Below, piece by piece: positions 27,801-34,852 of a DNA stretch of 64,000 nt. Under the pieces are notes generated by a model. The model had not been told where the DNA came from, did not search any database, and was given only the letters and a program-made list of their open reading frames with translations. Both the position numbers and the translations under genes were made by a program. How positions within the stretch are numbered: position 1 is the stretch's first letter; each line of letters opens with the position of its first letter. The DNA is from Saccharina japonica (Eukaryota > Sar > Phaeophyceae > Laminariales > Laminariaceae): contig MEHQ01002910.1 in NCBI GenBank assembly GCA_008828725.1, positions 118,334 through 182,333 on the forward strand. Direction: 5' to 3'.

Positions 27801-28838
27801 TAGATTCCCGGCGCACTCGCAGCCAGTGCGCCCATCTCGAATTTCACGTTTCGGCAGCATAATTATCTGCTATGAGTAGATTTTCAGCCTGAAAAATGTC
27901 GACACACGCTGTCTCCGTTCCCCCCAGCATCACACAAACTCCCCCCACCCCCCCCTGTCTGCCGCCGTCTTATTCCCCACGCCCCCACGAGTAGAGTACG
28001 GGCCTGCTGCCACGCCCTTTGGCCGGACAAGCAAGGCAAGGGCAAGGTGTCCAAGTCCAAGCTCAAGCTCAAGCGTCCGGCTCCAGGACCTCCGCAAGGG
28101 TCCTCCGCCAACCGCACCGCCCCGCGCCCGAAGGTACCCCGTCCCGCCGCCCCGGCTGCGGAGAAAGTGCAACCCCCAGCGGCTTCGGCCGTGGTCACGG
28201 CGCCCGCAGGAGGTGTCGTGGAAACCGCAGCGCAGGTTGTTTCAACAACGCCAGTGATGCCCGGCGTTGCTGGTTCAGATGCCCCGCCTACTTCATCAAC
28301 AGCAGCGGTAGCGATGGAGGTGTCCTCCGCGTCACAATCGGCCGACGGTTCGGCCGCAGAGGCGGCTAAGACGGCTAAGCCGGCGGCTGTGGCGGTTGCC
28401 GCGCATGTCGCGGCGGTGGCAGCGACGGCGGCATCCTCATCATCGGCTGCGACAAAAACGGCAACGATAGCGGCAACAGCAAAGACAGCAGTAGTCGCGG
28501 GTGAGAACTTGATGGCGGCGACTGTGCTCCCTGCACCCTCACCGCGGCCTGGAACGGGGACCGCTGCTTCCGGCGGCGGCGGTGGCGGGGTTGACCCTGG
28601 TTTGTCGGCAACACCCGCCGCTTCCGCGCCGAAGCCTGCATCGCAAGCTCCGGGGGCTAAACAAGCCCCAGTTCGGGAAGCACAGGGTGTGACGAGGGGA
28701 TGGCTTGTGGCGAAGGGGGGCGGTGCTACGAGTAGTGCCGCTGGTGCCGCGGTTACGGGCGCTTCAAATAGGGGCCCGGCGTCAGTTCCTGAAGAGGACG
28801 GGTCAGCAAGCAGTGATGAGTGCGTAATAGTTGACTGA
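1..28838 (+). CDS. CABIN1: CABIN1/Hir3-like HIRA-complex scaffold with PHD finger, 25 exons, 5' partial
   Basis: The family is the TPR scaffold of the nuclear HIRA complex (HIRA-UBN-CABIN1/Hir3-ASF1), which deposits histone H3.3 independently of replication. I joined 25 GT-AG exons whose phases match at every junction, giving about 3,600 residues from the window edge to the TGA at 28836. Recognition rests on the order of conserved blocks: RRTSAR (exon 1), RWWWLKG...ALACF...LPYC (exon 9), ADGEGRFLK (exon 13), SQCQACLYD (exon 14), [11 protein letters not shown] (exon 16), WxxxxG...[10 protein letters not shown] (exon 18), [11 protein letters not shown] (exon 19), [13 protein letters not shown] (exon 20), [10 protein letters not shown] (exon 22) and an acidic C-terminus. 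These resemble human and plant CABIN1 as I remember them; no alignment was run. Human CABIN1 is about 2,200 residues, and the excess here is low-complexity Ala/Gly/Ser linker. Odd points are an N-terminal PHD-type zinc finger and repeats near acceptors. Least certain are the ends of exons 6 and 15 and the starts of exons 7, 19 and 25. Confidence 0.75.
905..1013. repeat. TTGACCGTT minisatellite in intron 1
   Basis: Imperfect tandem repeats of TTGACCGTT and TTGACCGCTCT alternate for about 110 bases in intron 1, ending about 80 bases before the exon 2 acceptor. Confidence 0.7.
1094..1266 (+). CDS. CABIN1: CABIN1-like exon 2
   Basis: Acceptor AAAAACAG at 1093; phase 0 start. It encodes [12 protein letters not shown], then an acidic and Gly-rich linker ending EEDI. 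Donor GC|GTGAGG at 1267 leaves two bases of an Ala codon (phase 2). In-frame reading without splicing would stop at the TGA in the donor, which supports the junction. Confidence 0.6.
1707..1838 (+). CDS. CABIN1: CABIN1-like exon 3, upstream part of PHD-type zinc finger
   Basis: Acceptor TTTTCGACCGCAG at 1706; one base completes the Ala codon of exon 2. It encodes a basic lead-in and DCRRCGG (C235 and C238, counting from the window start), then a 16-residue hydrophobic/basic stretch. Donor CAG|GTAGTC at 1839, phase 2. The CxxC pair is a candidate for the first zinc-binding pair of the finger completed in exon 4. Confidence 0.55.
2596..2713 (+). CDS. CABIN1: CABIN1-like exon 4, PHD finger core
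   Basis: Acceptor TTTCCGCTGGTAG at 2595, with one base completing an Arg codon. It encodes [18 protein letters not shown], then PRCL, then FACLDCKE. The pattern CDFC-x4-H-x2-C-x12-CLDC fits a C4HC3 PHD finger, a domain family that usually reads histone H3 tails. Canonical spacing would want another Cys three residues before CGEGG, but Arg is there, so the first ligand must come from CRRC in exon 3 or be missing. Donor GAG|GTAGGA, phase 0. Confidence 0.75.
3234..3367 (+). CDS. CABIN1: CABIN1-like exon 5
   Basis: The acceptor CAG at 3233 follows a poly-G tract. It encodes [14 protein letters not shown], a Gly-rich stretch and LQELLTAAD...VVDLML, a short amphipathic segment of unknown role. Donor AG|GTAGGC, phase 2. 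Confidence 0.6.
3422..3527 (+). CDS. CABIN1: CABIN1-like exon 6
   Basis: It encodes [23 protein letters not shown] followed by [13 protein letters not shown]. The start after TTCGTTGAG fits phase 2. The end is uncertain: a donor at 3528 (CTC|GTAGCT) or at 3519 both give phase 0. A (CTGT)n array starts within about 12 bases of the donor. Confidence 0.5.
3538..3835. repeat. (CTGT)n microsatellite followed by poly-C
   Basis: About 190 bases of CTGT repeats with a few TTTG variants shade into CCTG repeats, followed near 3800 by a run of about 33 mostly C. They fill most of the intron between exons 6 and 7. The open frames across the array are repeat artefacts. Confidence 0.9.
3914..4098 (+). CDS. 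CABIN1: CABIN1-like exon 7
   Basis: It follows a long poly-C tract. Acceptor CTGCAG at 3913 gives phase 0; an earlier CAG at 3903 would give another phase. It encodes [17 protein letters not shown], an acidic linker and [17 protein letters not shown]. Donor GG|GTGAGA, phase 2. Confidence 0.55.
4484..5040 (+). CDS. CABIN1: CABIN1-like exon 8
   Basis: Acceptor CACACCGACAG at 4483 follows about 150 bases of pyrimidines. It encodes [10 protein letters not shown], then [21 protein letters not shown], which resembles a TPR-type helix pair, an Ala-rich linker, and [20 protein letters not shown]. The strong donor G|GTAAGT lies at 5041, phase 1. Confidence 0.7.
5676..5738 (+). repeat. Dispersed ~100-bp repeat (copy 1, partial), upstream of exon 9
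   Basis: Shares TGCTCCGTCCCGGCATTG and GGGATGCGAGGGTCTATGG with the other copies and is flanked on both sides by poly-C. It lies in intron 8, ending 43 bases before exon 9. Confidence 0.8.
5781..6085 (+). CDS. CABIN1: CABIN1-like exon 9, TPR-like block
   Basis: Acceptor CTTCTCACATTTAG at 5780. It encodes [20 protein letters not shown], then [15 protein letters not shown], an acidic linker and [14 protein letters not shown]. The W-x-R-W-W-W...ALxCF...LPxC pattern is one of the clearest CABIN1/Hir3 landmarks, a TPR pair followed by the LPYC strand. Donor AAC|GTAAGT, phase 0. A dispersed repeat lies 43-105 bases upstream of the exon. Confidence 0.8.
6591..8357 (+). CDS. CABIN1: CABIN1-like exon 10 (1,767 nt, largest exon)
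   Basis: The acceptor follows a T-rich tract (TTTTTTTTTGTCCCGGAG). It starts [14 protein letters not shown] and continues with a helical segment [16 protein letters not shown], a disordered Ala/Gly/Ser region of about 250 residues, then [21 protein letters not shown]. The C-terminal third has ordered helices ([48 protein letters not shown]) like HEAT/TPR helices. Donor AGG|GTAAGC, phase 0. The long frame open on the opposite strand here (6491-8020) is a GC-rich shadow. Confidence 0.75.
8683..9216 (+). CDS. CABIN1: CABIN1-like exon 11
   Basis: Acceptor GACTCAAG at 8682 follows a long pyrimidine tract. It opens with the hydrophobic [20 protein letters not shown], then a Pro-rich and acidic linker, then a helix [20 protein letters not shown] and [18 protein letters not shown]. 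Donor CAG|GTGAGC, phase 0. Confidence 0.65.
9836..10345 (+). CDS. CABIN1: CABIN1-like exon 12 with polyserine tract
   Basis: Acceptor TTTTTTCACCAG at 9835. A run of CAG triplets here is read in the AGC frame, giving polyserine followed by polythreonine. Then comes a low-complexity Ala/Val region, [18 protein letters not shown] and [21 protein letters not shown]. Donor CGG|GTACGC, phase 0. Confidence 0.65.
10495..10593. mobile_element. 99-bp MITE with TA target duplication
   Basis: The arms CGGGGGGCTATAGTAAATAG and CTATTTACTATGGTCCTCCG are inverted repeats extending to GGACC/GGTCC, about 24 bases with few mismatches. TA dinucleotides flank both ends (10493-10494, 10594-10595), as expected for Tc1/mariner-type MITEs. 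It lies in intron 12. Confidence 0.6.
10894..11058 (+). CDS. CABIN1: CABIN1-like exon 13, conserved FLK block
   Basis: Acceptor CTACCGGCAG at 10893. It encodes [20 protein letters not shown], then [20 protein letters not shown], then LSSQE. The [11 protein letters not shown] segment matches the DGKFL block remembered from animal and plant CABIN1. Donor GAG|GTGCGC, phase 0; unspliced reading stops two codons later. Confidence 0.75.
11383..11540 (+). repeat. Dispersed repeat, inverted copy at 30938-31085
   Basis: Shares GACTCAGATCCGGGGTCAC, TCGCGAGAAGACTTCA and the flanking CT-rich stretch with the reverse complement of 30938-31085. It lies in intron 13; function unknown. Confidence 0.6.
12257..12360 (+). 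repeat. Dispersed ~100-bp repeat (copy 2)
   Basis: Full-length copy from AATGTCTGCCTGGTTGG to GACATGAGTACC, with poly-C on both sides. It lies in intron 13 in the same orientation as the gene. Confidence 0.9.
12436..12540 (+). repeat. Dispersed ~100-bp repeat (copy 3)
   Basis: Nearly identical to copy 2 and about 180 bases downstream, again bracketed by poly-C runs. It ends about 160 bases before exon 14. Confidence 0.9.
12700..13212 (+). CDS. CABIN1: CABIN1-like exon 14
   Basis: Acceptor AAAACCGACAG at 12699. It encodes [18 protein letters not shown], a polyserine/acidic tract, a Gly-rich linker and a basic patch [19 protein letters not shown] (possible nuclear localisation signal). It ends with [12 protein letters not shown], equivalent to the EQCxxCLY block of CABIN1. 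Donor GCG|GTGAGT, phase 0. Two copies of the dispersed repeat lie upstream. Confidence 0.75.
13543..14397 (+). CDS. CABIN1: CABIN1-like exon 15
   Basis: Acceptor GCGTCCCAG at 13542. It encodes [20 protein letters not shown], then [19 protein letters not shown], which corresponds to the helical block after EQCxxCLY in plant CABIN1. A disordered linker of about 190 residues follows, then [21 protein letters not shown]. The end is uncertain: phase 0 needs the donor GGG|GTGCCG at 14398, while a donor at 14444 would break the frame into exon 16. Confidence 0.65.
15086..15157 (+). CDS. CABIN1: CABIN1-like exon 16 (24 codons)
   Basis: Acceptor TTCTGATGCAG at 15085; encodes [20 protein letters not shown] then GLAQ. 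This is a near copy of the SWxGMA motif of the CABIN1 TPR region, where a helix follows FRFDSW. Donor CAG|GTAATT, phase 0. Confidence 0.8.
15610..16722 (+). CDS. CABIN1: CABIN1-like exon 17 (disordered linker)
   Basis: The acceptor GGACCAAG at 15609 follows about 160 bases of almost pure pyrimidine. It starts [13 protein letters not shown], continuing the exon 16 helix, then has about 240 residues of disordered sequence, a basic patch ([20 protein letters not shown], nuclear-localisation-like) and a helix [18 protein letters not shown]. Donor GAG|GTAAGG at 16723. An internal GTAAGG at 16416 could be used as an alternative donor. Confidence 0.7.
18064..18350. mobile_element. Inverted-repeat element (MITE-like) in intron 17
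   Basis: The left arm CTCAGACAGATCATCTACAG, preceded by AATATTGCACAC, is mirrored at the right end by CTGTTGATGATCTGTCCGAG and GTGAAATATT. The arms are about 40 bases with few mismatches, and the interior holds more GATC-containing palindromes. No clear target duplication is seen. Confidence 0.45.
18701..18804 (+). repeat. Dispersed ~100-bp repeat (copy 4), upstream of exon 18
   Basis: Copy with a few substitutions. Its C-rich 3' tail runs straight into the T/C tract of the exon 18 acceptor. Confidence 0.9.
18865..19080 (+). CDS. CABIN1: CABIN1-like exon 18
   Basis: Acceptor CGTTTTCGCCAG at 18864. It encodes [20 protein letters not shown], then [20 protein letters not shown], then [12 protein letters not shown]. 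The W...G...A...AxxCxxxAxxCE layout fits the CABIN1 helical repeat SLWIEYG...AKHCFxxAxxCE. Donor GAG|GTACGT, phase 0. A dispersed repeat ends about 60 bases upstream. Confidence 0.8.
19447..19680 (+). repeat. Short tandem duplications before exon 19
   Basis: The block CCAATAAGCCAAGCTTACCT ... GAGCACCTAAGCACC occurs at about 19458 and 19560 and is echoed at about 19630-19675 by GAGCACCCAAGCACC. The repeats supply several competing AG sites ahead of exon 19. Confidence 0.65.
19813..20433 (+). CDS. CABIN1: CABIN1-like exon 19
   Basis: It encodes [40 protein letters not shown], a lysine-rich KAKKKRKV (SV40-like nuclear localisation pattern), an acidic run and [19 protein letters not shown] with [14 protein letters not shown]. 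The last block matches WLIHYMLGK in CABIN1. Donor AAG|GTAAGA. The start is one of several phase-0 AG sites between 19581 and 19812; CCCGACAG at 19812 has the best context. Confidence 0.7.
20434..21937 (+). other. Intron 19 of the CABIN1-like gene
   Basis: AT-richer than the exons; no exon or recognisable repeat is supported here. Confidence 0.5.
21938..22245 (+). CDS. CABIN1: CABIN1-like exon 20
   Basis: Acceptor CCCCGGGGCCAG at 21937. It encodes [39 protein letters not shown], an acidic linker and [16 protein letters not shown]. The LEALxxLHAxxxxLxxxGD layout fits the EVYFRLHASILKLL helix of CABIN1. Donor AG|GTTGGT, phase 2. Confidence 0.75.
22246..24042 (+). other. Intron 20 of the CABIN1-like gene
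   Basis: Several short frames are open on both strands (for example 23229-23663 on the minus strand), but none has splice sites compatible in phase with exons 20 and 21, which join directly. I see no supported gene. Confidence 0.5.
24043..24199 (+). CDS. CABIN1: CABIN1-like exon 21
   Basis: Acceptor GGCCTTCTTTGCAG at 24042, with one base completing the Arg of exon 20. It encodes [29 protein letters not shown] and [15 protein letters not shown], a basic helical segment. Donor AAG|GTAGGA, phase 0. The alternative frame gives an Ala/Arg-rich run and breaks the phase. Confidence 0.7.
24200..25713 (+). other. Intron 21 of the CABIN1-like gene
   Basis: No exon is supported. About 24556-24640 matches the reverse complement of about 29937-30016 (shared CTAATTCCAAGTA and TTTGTCCCCAAA), a dispersed repeat. 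Confidence 0.5.
25714..25844 (+). CDS. CABIN1: CABIN1-like exon 22
   Basis: Acceptor CACTGCCCGCACAG at 25713. It encodes [20 protein letters not shown], then [20 protein letters not shown] and RVLR. This parallels the CABIN1 block RSIVLLLKVLxxL...LxxMLQRTP...YLRDADR; it is among the best-matching segments. Donor AG|GTAAGT, phase 2. Confidence 0.8.
26339..26918 (+). CDS. CABIN1: CABIN1-like exon 23
   Basis: Acceptor GCCGCATTGACAG at 26338. It starts [13 protein letters not shown], continuing the exon 22 helix, then has about 140 residues of Ala/Gly/Pro linker, a Gln/Glu run, and [13 protein letters not shown], like the LLLDAYRVWQQ helix that starts the last CABIN1 domain. Donor CAG|GTGAAC, phase 0. 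Confidence 0.7.
27227..27477 (+). CDS. CABIN1: CABIN1-like exon 24
   Basis: Acceptor CCTAAAACAG at 27226. It encodes [11 protein letters not shown], a Gly linker, [20 protein letters not shown] and [12 protein letters not shown], equivalent in position to the DLGRVERIMSETYMLIKQV helix of CABIN1. Donor CAG|GTGACG, phase 2. Confidence 0.7.
27995..28838 (+). CDS. CABIN1: CABIN1-like exon 25 and stop
   Basis: The start is one of two adjacent AG sites (27991 or 27994), both giving the same phase. It encodes the basic [17 protein letters not shown] (nuclear-localisation-like), then about 230 residues of disordered Ala/Val/Ser sequence. It ends [11 protein letters not shown] before TGA at 28836-28838. 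The end is acidic like the C-terminus of animal CABIN1, and VIVD flanked by acidic residues is a candidate SUMO-interacting motif. Confidence 0.7.
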
Positions 28839-30319
28839 TGAGTGCGTAATAGTTGGCGTACTCCGGAAGGTAGCCTGTAAAGCTCGTGTAGTTCCTTGAG
28901 ACAGCTTTTGGCTGAAAGGGTTGGAAATCGAGCACGTTATGTTTGCGTGTAGAAAGGCTCGTTTTCCGTTAGGTGAAAATTCGGCTTGCTGGAAGTCCTG
29001 AAGCTTCAGGTCGGTACGTACACAAAAAAACACCCCGACTACAACCTCCCAAAACCTAAACGGGGGGGAGGGGGGGTGTACTCATGTTATGCGTGGCCTA
29101 GATGGGGCGGGGTTTAAAACCAAGTACAAAATATTTTGAAAATATCACGTTTTTTCATCTGTACAGACTCCTATGAACCGGTACCTCACTAGACTGGTAT
29201 TATTTTGATCTGGGGGCGGAGAGTGAGGAGTTTTTTTTTTCATGCACTCATATTCAGGTAATTCAATTTTTCGTAGTAAAATTGTTTGTTGTTTTTACTG
29301 CTCCTCGTCTGATGGTCTGACTCACGAGCACTTGCTTGCTTGCTTGGGTTGCAGCGGATACGGCAAGGAAACATATCCAGAAAATAAACGTTCTACACGC
29401 TTTAACGCTAGCGAGTATTTTCTCGTCTTGCGTAACTGGCAGTAAATCAAGAACGACGCACCACGAGTAAGCTCCGTCTTTATTGTGCGTCCCCTTTACG
29501 TGGTAGGCTCATTTTGATGGATTTTCAAACGATAAATATTTTAATTTTGAGGTGTCATAGTTCTCGCCGAGGGATTTCATGCCCGCAGTTTTCTGATTGG
29601 GCAATAATTTTGGTTGAAAATTTTGATTGGTAGGCCGTACGTAGGTCGTCATTGTACTGGCATGTGGCTTCCTGACAGCTCTTTCAGCTGGGCAGAGATG
29701 TGCTGCTAATAGATCCTGATCCAGGACCCAGCCCTAACATTTTCAGCGCTTTCTCTAGCTTACGACAGTCTCAGGTAGATTATACGAGTACGAACGTCAC
29801 GGAAGTTTGAGTTTCCGTTGTGGGTAGCAAAACACGGATGCCCAGAACGATCATGGCGACTACCAAGCAAAACCCACCCTCGTGAAGCTCTGCTCTGAGC
29901 ATGGCGATCGGCGCCTATACAGAAGACGCCTGACCTTAACCCCTTAAGACCTGGTCCCCCGAATTTGGGGACAAACTACTTGGAATTAATGTGGGACATT
30001 TTTTTCAGTTCTCTCTAGGTTAGAAAAAAAGTCAGTCGACGGAAATTGAGGCTCGTTTTCTTACGATACATGATAAAATTGACCCAAGAAACGGTGCTCA
30101 GGGTCGGGTGCCATGCTAAATCCAAGAGTAGCCTGTGCTGAATGGTAGCAACAAGTTGAAATCAAACTGAGCCTCGACGCGGTCCTAAGATGTCACGAAA
30201 TCGGCACCGCTCGTCTCAAAGCGTGGTGCAAAGTGTTAATCGACCGAAGGTCGACAGAGTCCACGTCCTCGGGACCCAGTCAATGACTCACCAGTCTCCC
30301 AGTAATTTTGGATTTTGGA

Positions 30320-30590
30320 GCACCCAGTCCCCAGGGTACTCGAAACTGAAAATACTAAGTCCTCGCTTGTCCCAAAAGGATACTCGGAGTTGAAATGACT
30401 GGGTCCTCGCGAGCCCCAAGGGTACTCGGAGCTGAAAAGACTACGTACGTCCTCGCTTGTTCTAAGGGTGCTCGGAGCTGAAAGGACTACGTACGTCCTC
30501 GCAATTCCCAAGGGAACTCGGAGCTGAAATAAGTGGGCCCTCGCGAGGCTCAACGGTACTCGGAGCGGAAATGACTTGTGTTCTCGCGAG
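30320..30590. repeat. Minisatellite, ~55-60-bp unit
   Basis: About five imperfect units share TACTCGGAGCTGAAA, then GACT, then GTCCTCGC and CCCAAGGG. Degenerate units recur at 31150-31330. Confidence 0.7.
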
Positions 30591-30806
30591 TTTCAAATTG
30601 TGAATCAACAAGAAAATGCGTTTTTAGTTATACAGCATTATTTTTTTCGTCCTACGAAATCGAGAAGGTCGCCGGGACCCAGTCAAGGCTGGTCGCCCCA
30701 GTAGTCTAGTGGCCAGCTTTAAAGGCTACTACTACTACTACTGTAGCATTGGTACACGAGTTCAAACCCGACAGCAGTGGTGAGATTTTGACTTTAGTTG
30801 AAAAAA

Positions 30807-30940
30807 TATAAAGGAACCAATTATTGCTGAGAGCGCCTTCGTGGCGTGGATAGGCGGAATCCGACGCAAGTCGTATAAAGGAACCAATTATTGCTGAGAG
30901 CGCCTTCGTGGCATGGATAGGCGGAATCCGACGCAAGTCG
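30807..30940. repeat. 67-bp tandem duplication
   Basis: Two head-to-tail copies (30807-30873 and 30874-30940), from TATAAAGGAACC to GACGCAAGTCG, differ at one base, so the duplication is recent. Confidence 0.9.
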
Positions 30941-31085
30941 ACGAGGGAAGAGATTGTTGAAGTCTTCTCGCGATAAAAATGCACGGCGCGTAGCACGTAC
31001 CATAGTGGGGGGGGAGGAGAAGAGCCTACTTCGTGACCCCGGATCTGAGTTTCGACTAAAGAGGGAGAGAGAAAAGAAGGCGAAG
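30938..31085 (-). repeat. Dispersed repeat, inverted copy of 11383-11540
   Basis: The reverse complement shares TCGCGAGAAGACTTCA and GACTCAGATCCGGGGTCAC-like sequence with intron 13 of the CABIN1-like gene. Confidence 0.55.
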
Positions 31086-32908
31086 ATGATAAGTGGGACG
31101 GAAAAAAAACAACAACAACAACGACAACAACAACAACGACTCACGAGTCCCACGGTCATTTTGGAGGACCCAGTCCCAAGGAGGGTACTCGAAGCTGAAA
31201 TGACTCGAGTTGTTGTAAGGATTAACCTTGGTTCAGAGTCCTATTATAGCTTGGCCGAAGGATATTCGGAACTTGAAAAGACGGCCACGTCCTCGCTTGT
31301 CCCAAGGATACTCTGAGCTGAAATGACTGGTGATGATGATGTTCTCAACAGTGGGTCATTTCCCTGAAATCCTGCATGTGGTCACAAAACAGGCTGGAAC
31401 AAAACCTGCCCCTCGATGGGAGAAAACAGAAACAAGTACGTTCGAGTACCAGATACGACATATTAATAGTGCGCACGGCAGTACCATTGATACGTATACA
31501 AGGGAATGGTACTGAACGAACTGTGGTATACCATCCCGTATCACTTGCAACCAAATATTACCAGGAACATAACCATGGTATATACATGGTACTATACGTG
31601 CTGGGTGTCCTGTCCTAATGGATTGCCTGTCCTTTACAGTACTATAAAATACGTACGTACACCCGAAAAGAGGAGAACATGAAAAGAAAAGCAAGAAACG
31701 AAAGGTACTGCTCGTAACTGTTGGCTTGTCTCACAGCCCACAGGGCATCCGGAGCTGACACTACTCGTACTGAGACCGTGGGAGGACTGGTAGTCTGACG
31801 ACCTTTGCACCAATCCGCGGATCTTACCCCAAAACGCCGAAAATCGAAAGGTCGGGGAGCCCTAATTGCACATCGGGTCATGACTTCTGCACAATGCGTA
31901 CTCGTACAGGTACCAGGTACTAGGTACGTTGGTTTTATGCTTGTTCCTGGGCCGTTTGGTGGAAAATCTCGATTTTGATGGAGTAAGTCGGGGTGGGATC
32001 AGGGTGTCAGGTGGACCCTGCAGCCGGCTAATTATACATCCAGATCAGCTTGGAGGGCTCAAGTCCGGGTGGGATCATGATCAGGGTACCAACTGCCATA
32101 CTCGTAGGGAAGCAGGGTGGAGGTGTGCAAATTTTTATTTACATACCCGGTCTGCAAATAGGGCTCATCAAAATCAAATTTCGAAGAAGAGACCCACACA
32201 GCAGACAAATCACCTTGCATCCGCGGACGTGCAGTGGGCATGTGCGAAGCACCAGGAGCATTGCCACCAGCCCAGGCCGACAAGTGCCTTGCAGAGACAC
32301 TTTTCACTTCCCCTTCACAGAAATCAGCTACAGCTGTTGAAAGCGCGCTGTGCTGCTGGAGGGCATGGCATGGCAGAACAAAGTTGATGCTGGTGGATGG
32401 CCGAAATCAGGACCAGCCACACCGACAGCATGGTCCACAACCGAGCAAGTGGCGCTCTTCCCAGCGTCAGGGAGAGAGGTAAAGTACATCGCGGCCGCAG
32501 ACATGTTTGCCTTGAGACCACACTCTCTTGTGTTATCGCTGTTTCGTAAGAAGCAGGCAAGCAGGCACACAGGCACACATGATCATCACATGAGGCATCA
32601 CATGATCTCTCTTGTCGACATCGAACATGGGGTTTCCGTCCAAAATCAGGCGTTTTCCACAATCAACAAAAATCAAAATCTGAATGTCGGAGATATCATA
32701 AATGTTTTTTTGCTGGCCGGCAGGCACAACACAACGACAAAGATACCGAAGCCGCGTATTAGAGCGGCACGAGCAGGGAAGAGCTGCTCCTACCGGCGGC
32801 TCTTGCCTCAGGGGCCATCCCGTACAAGGGGTGGTGCGCCTGCTGTAAGGCGCCAGCGTTTTAGTTCGCCGTACTGCAAGCCCCGTATCGGGGACTCGGT
32901 CGGAAATT

Positions 32909-33058
32909 ATGCGACCTGCTGTTGTTGCGGTTTTGGCCGCAACAACAACGCTGGTGTTTCATGTCGGTGAACACACCGGCCACGCAACCATGATCTGCAA
33001 GGCCAGCCGTACTGTGGAACACGTCGGACATGGCGGACTACATGTCACCCGGCCTATG
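32909..33058 (+). CDS. Candidate first exon with signal peptide
   Basis: An ATG opens MRPAVVAVLAATTTLVFHV, a basic start plus hydrophobic core like a secretory signal peptide. It continues with a His/Gly-rich stretch to VTRPM and ends at a perfect donor ATG|GTAAGT (150 nt, phase 0). No downstream partner exon is proven. It could be the 5' end of the secreted PA14/filamin-like gene to its right, because it lies upstream on the same strand. It could equally be chance. Confidence 0.35.
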
Positions 33059-34803
33059 GTAAGTGCCGTCGATGCTGAATCGAGGAGGTCACTACTGCTG
33101 TTGTTGCGATAGCTCTACTCTACTGTTGAAACTGCTGTGGTGTGGAAGAACGATGCTGGAAATCGTAACATTGTAAATAGGAGTATCGTATCATATAGCC
33201 CCGTTGCTTCGAGGGGGATCCTCGTATCGAAACAACGGCTCGTACCTCAGGCATCCTGGCAGCACGTCTCGGCCTGGGTCAAAGATTACCAGGAGCAAGC
33301 AAGCGTTGACACGAAAAGAGCTCGCTCTTCACTCCTCTTCGTACTGCATTCTTACCGTAGTCGAGATCCCCCTCAGAAATCCGAAAGAAAACAATTTCGA
33401 CTCTCGACCAACCGGCGAAGGGCATACCTGGTACTGGTACAGCGTATAGTTTACTGCTGTTGGTAAGGTGTTCATACATACCGGCATCGAACGTTACTCC
33501 TGCTACAGCAGCAGCAAGCCATGCGATGGGGAGCTATTAGTGCAACAGCCGAACAAACCATGCTCGCTCCCCGCGTGCTTTCAACTTTCGACAGATCTCG
33601 AGCCCAGGGATGGAGTTGGACATGAGCCGTTTCCCGTTCCTCCCCCAGCCGAAGAAGCCAGGTAAATGAACCCTGTGAAGTGTGAACGATGCCGCTTTTT
33701 GTTTTTTTTTGCGATGTGTACGAATCCATTAATACTACGAAGCAGTTGGTTATACTCTGCTTACTGCACTACGTATTTCTGTATCGTGTTTTTTTTTTTT
33801 CACCACGGGGCTTGTGTCTGCCTCTCTAGGAGGACGAATCGGTACGGACACTGGGTGTGCTACGCTGTAGATTGATGTCGACGGGTAGAAAGAGCGGTTT
33901 GATGTGAAGAGCCCACACACACACAGAAGAAGCAGGATTGTTTTGTGGGTCGTTTCTCTGAAGCGGCGTTCAATAAATAATGTTCAAGACTTGCCGGCCA
34001 CCGTATTGAGCTATGATCGTGATCGGTCCGTCGTAACCTTCTGCCCGACGGTGGCAGCTGAGGACGTCACGTCAGCCAAGCAAGCTTAATCAAATCGCGT
34101 AATTTATGTATGCATCCCGACTGGAGGCGAGTGCTTCCAAATCACGGGGCTGCTGTAAGATAGAGCGAGGAATGTATTGGCCATACTCGTGCCATACTTG
34201 CCAACAACGCTCTCGCCCCCGCGCTCTCTCCTCGCACTTGGTGTTTATATACGTATGCGTGTATCATATAATACTGTACGTATACACCCCCCACAAACCT
34301 GTCTACGTATTGCTAATTGTGGAATATGAACCTGCTCATACTCTTTATGATGTATGCTCAATCACCTTGGACGGAAATGTAAGGACCGTTGGGTTATAAA
34401 TATGAACACCAAACGGTCCTTAAAATTACGTCCAGAGTGGTACTGCTTTGCGTCGGATCCCTGATTCAGGGGGGAGGGAGGGGGCGGAGATCGTTCACAC
34501 TGCTACGAGCTATTAGACACACATTTGATGCGCCGCTTTCTTCACTACAGTAGTGCCCACTGCGCGAAGCTCATGTTCCGTTTCAGATCCGCTCAAATTT
34601 CCAGTTCTGTTGTGGGGCCGTCCTGTGGTTTGGTGTATCGTGGTGGTGCGGTCTGTTGTGCGTGGGTTAAAAATCTGTTGTAGGGTCTGGTGCTATCGTA
34701 CGCCTTGTAATGCTCGACGCTTGTATATATGCACGACTAAACTAGTGCTGCAACCTCCTCAGAGTGCTCTAATCTCCACAAGTATCACAGTGAGTATAGC
34801 CCC

Positions 34804-34852
34804 CGTAGAGATGCGAGGGTCTATAGCCATACGACTACGGCCATGCACGACA
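34804..34852 (+). repeat. Dispersed repeat core (copy 5, truncated)
   Basis: Only the core GATGCGAGGGTCTATAGCC to CATGCACGACAG is kept, without the poly-C flanks. It lies in the non-coding middle region. Confidence 0.75.

Larger units (their letters stand above)
28839..32908. other. Intergenic region downstream of the CABIN1-like gene
   Basis: No gene is supported on either strand. It contains a repeat copy at 29937-30016, a minisatellite at about 30320-30590 with an echo at 31150-31330, a 67-bp tandem duplication at 30807-30940 and the repeat at 30938-31085. Confidence 0.5.
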
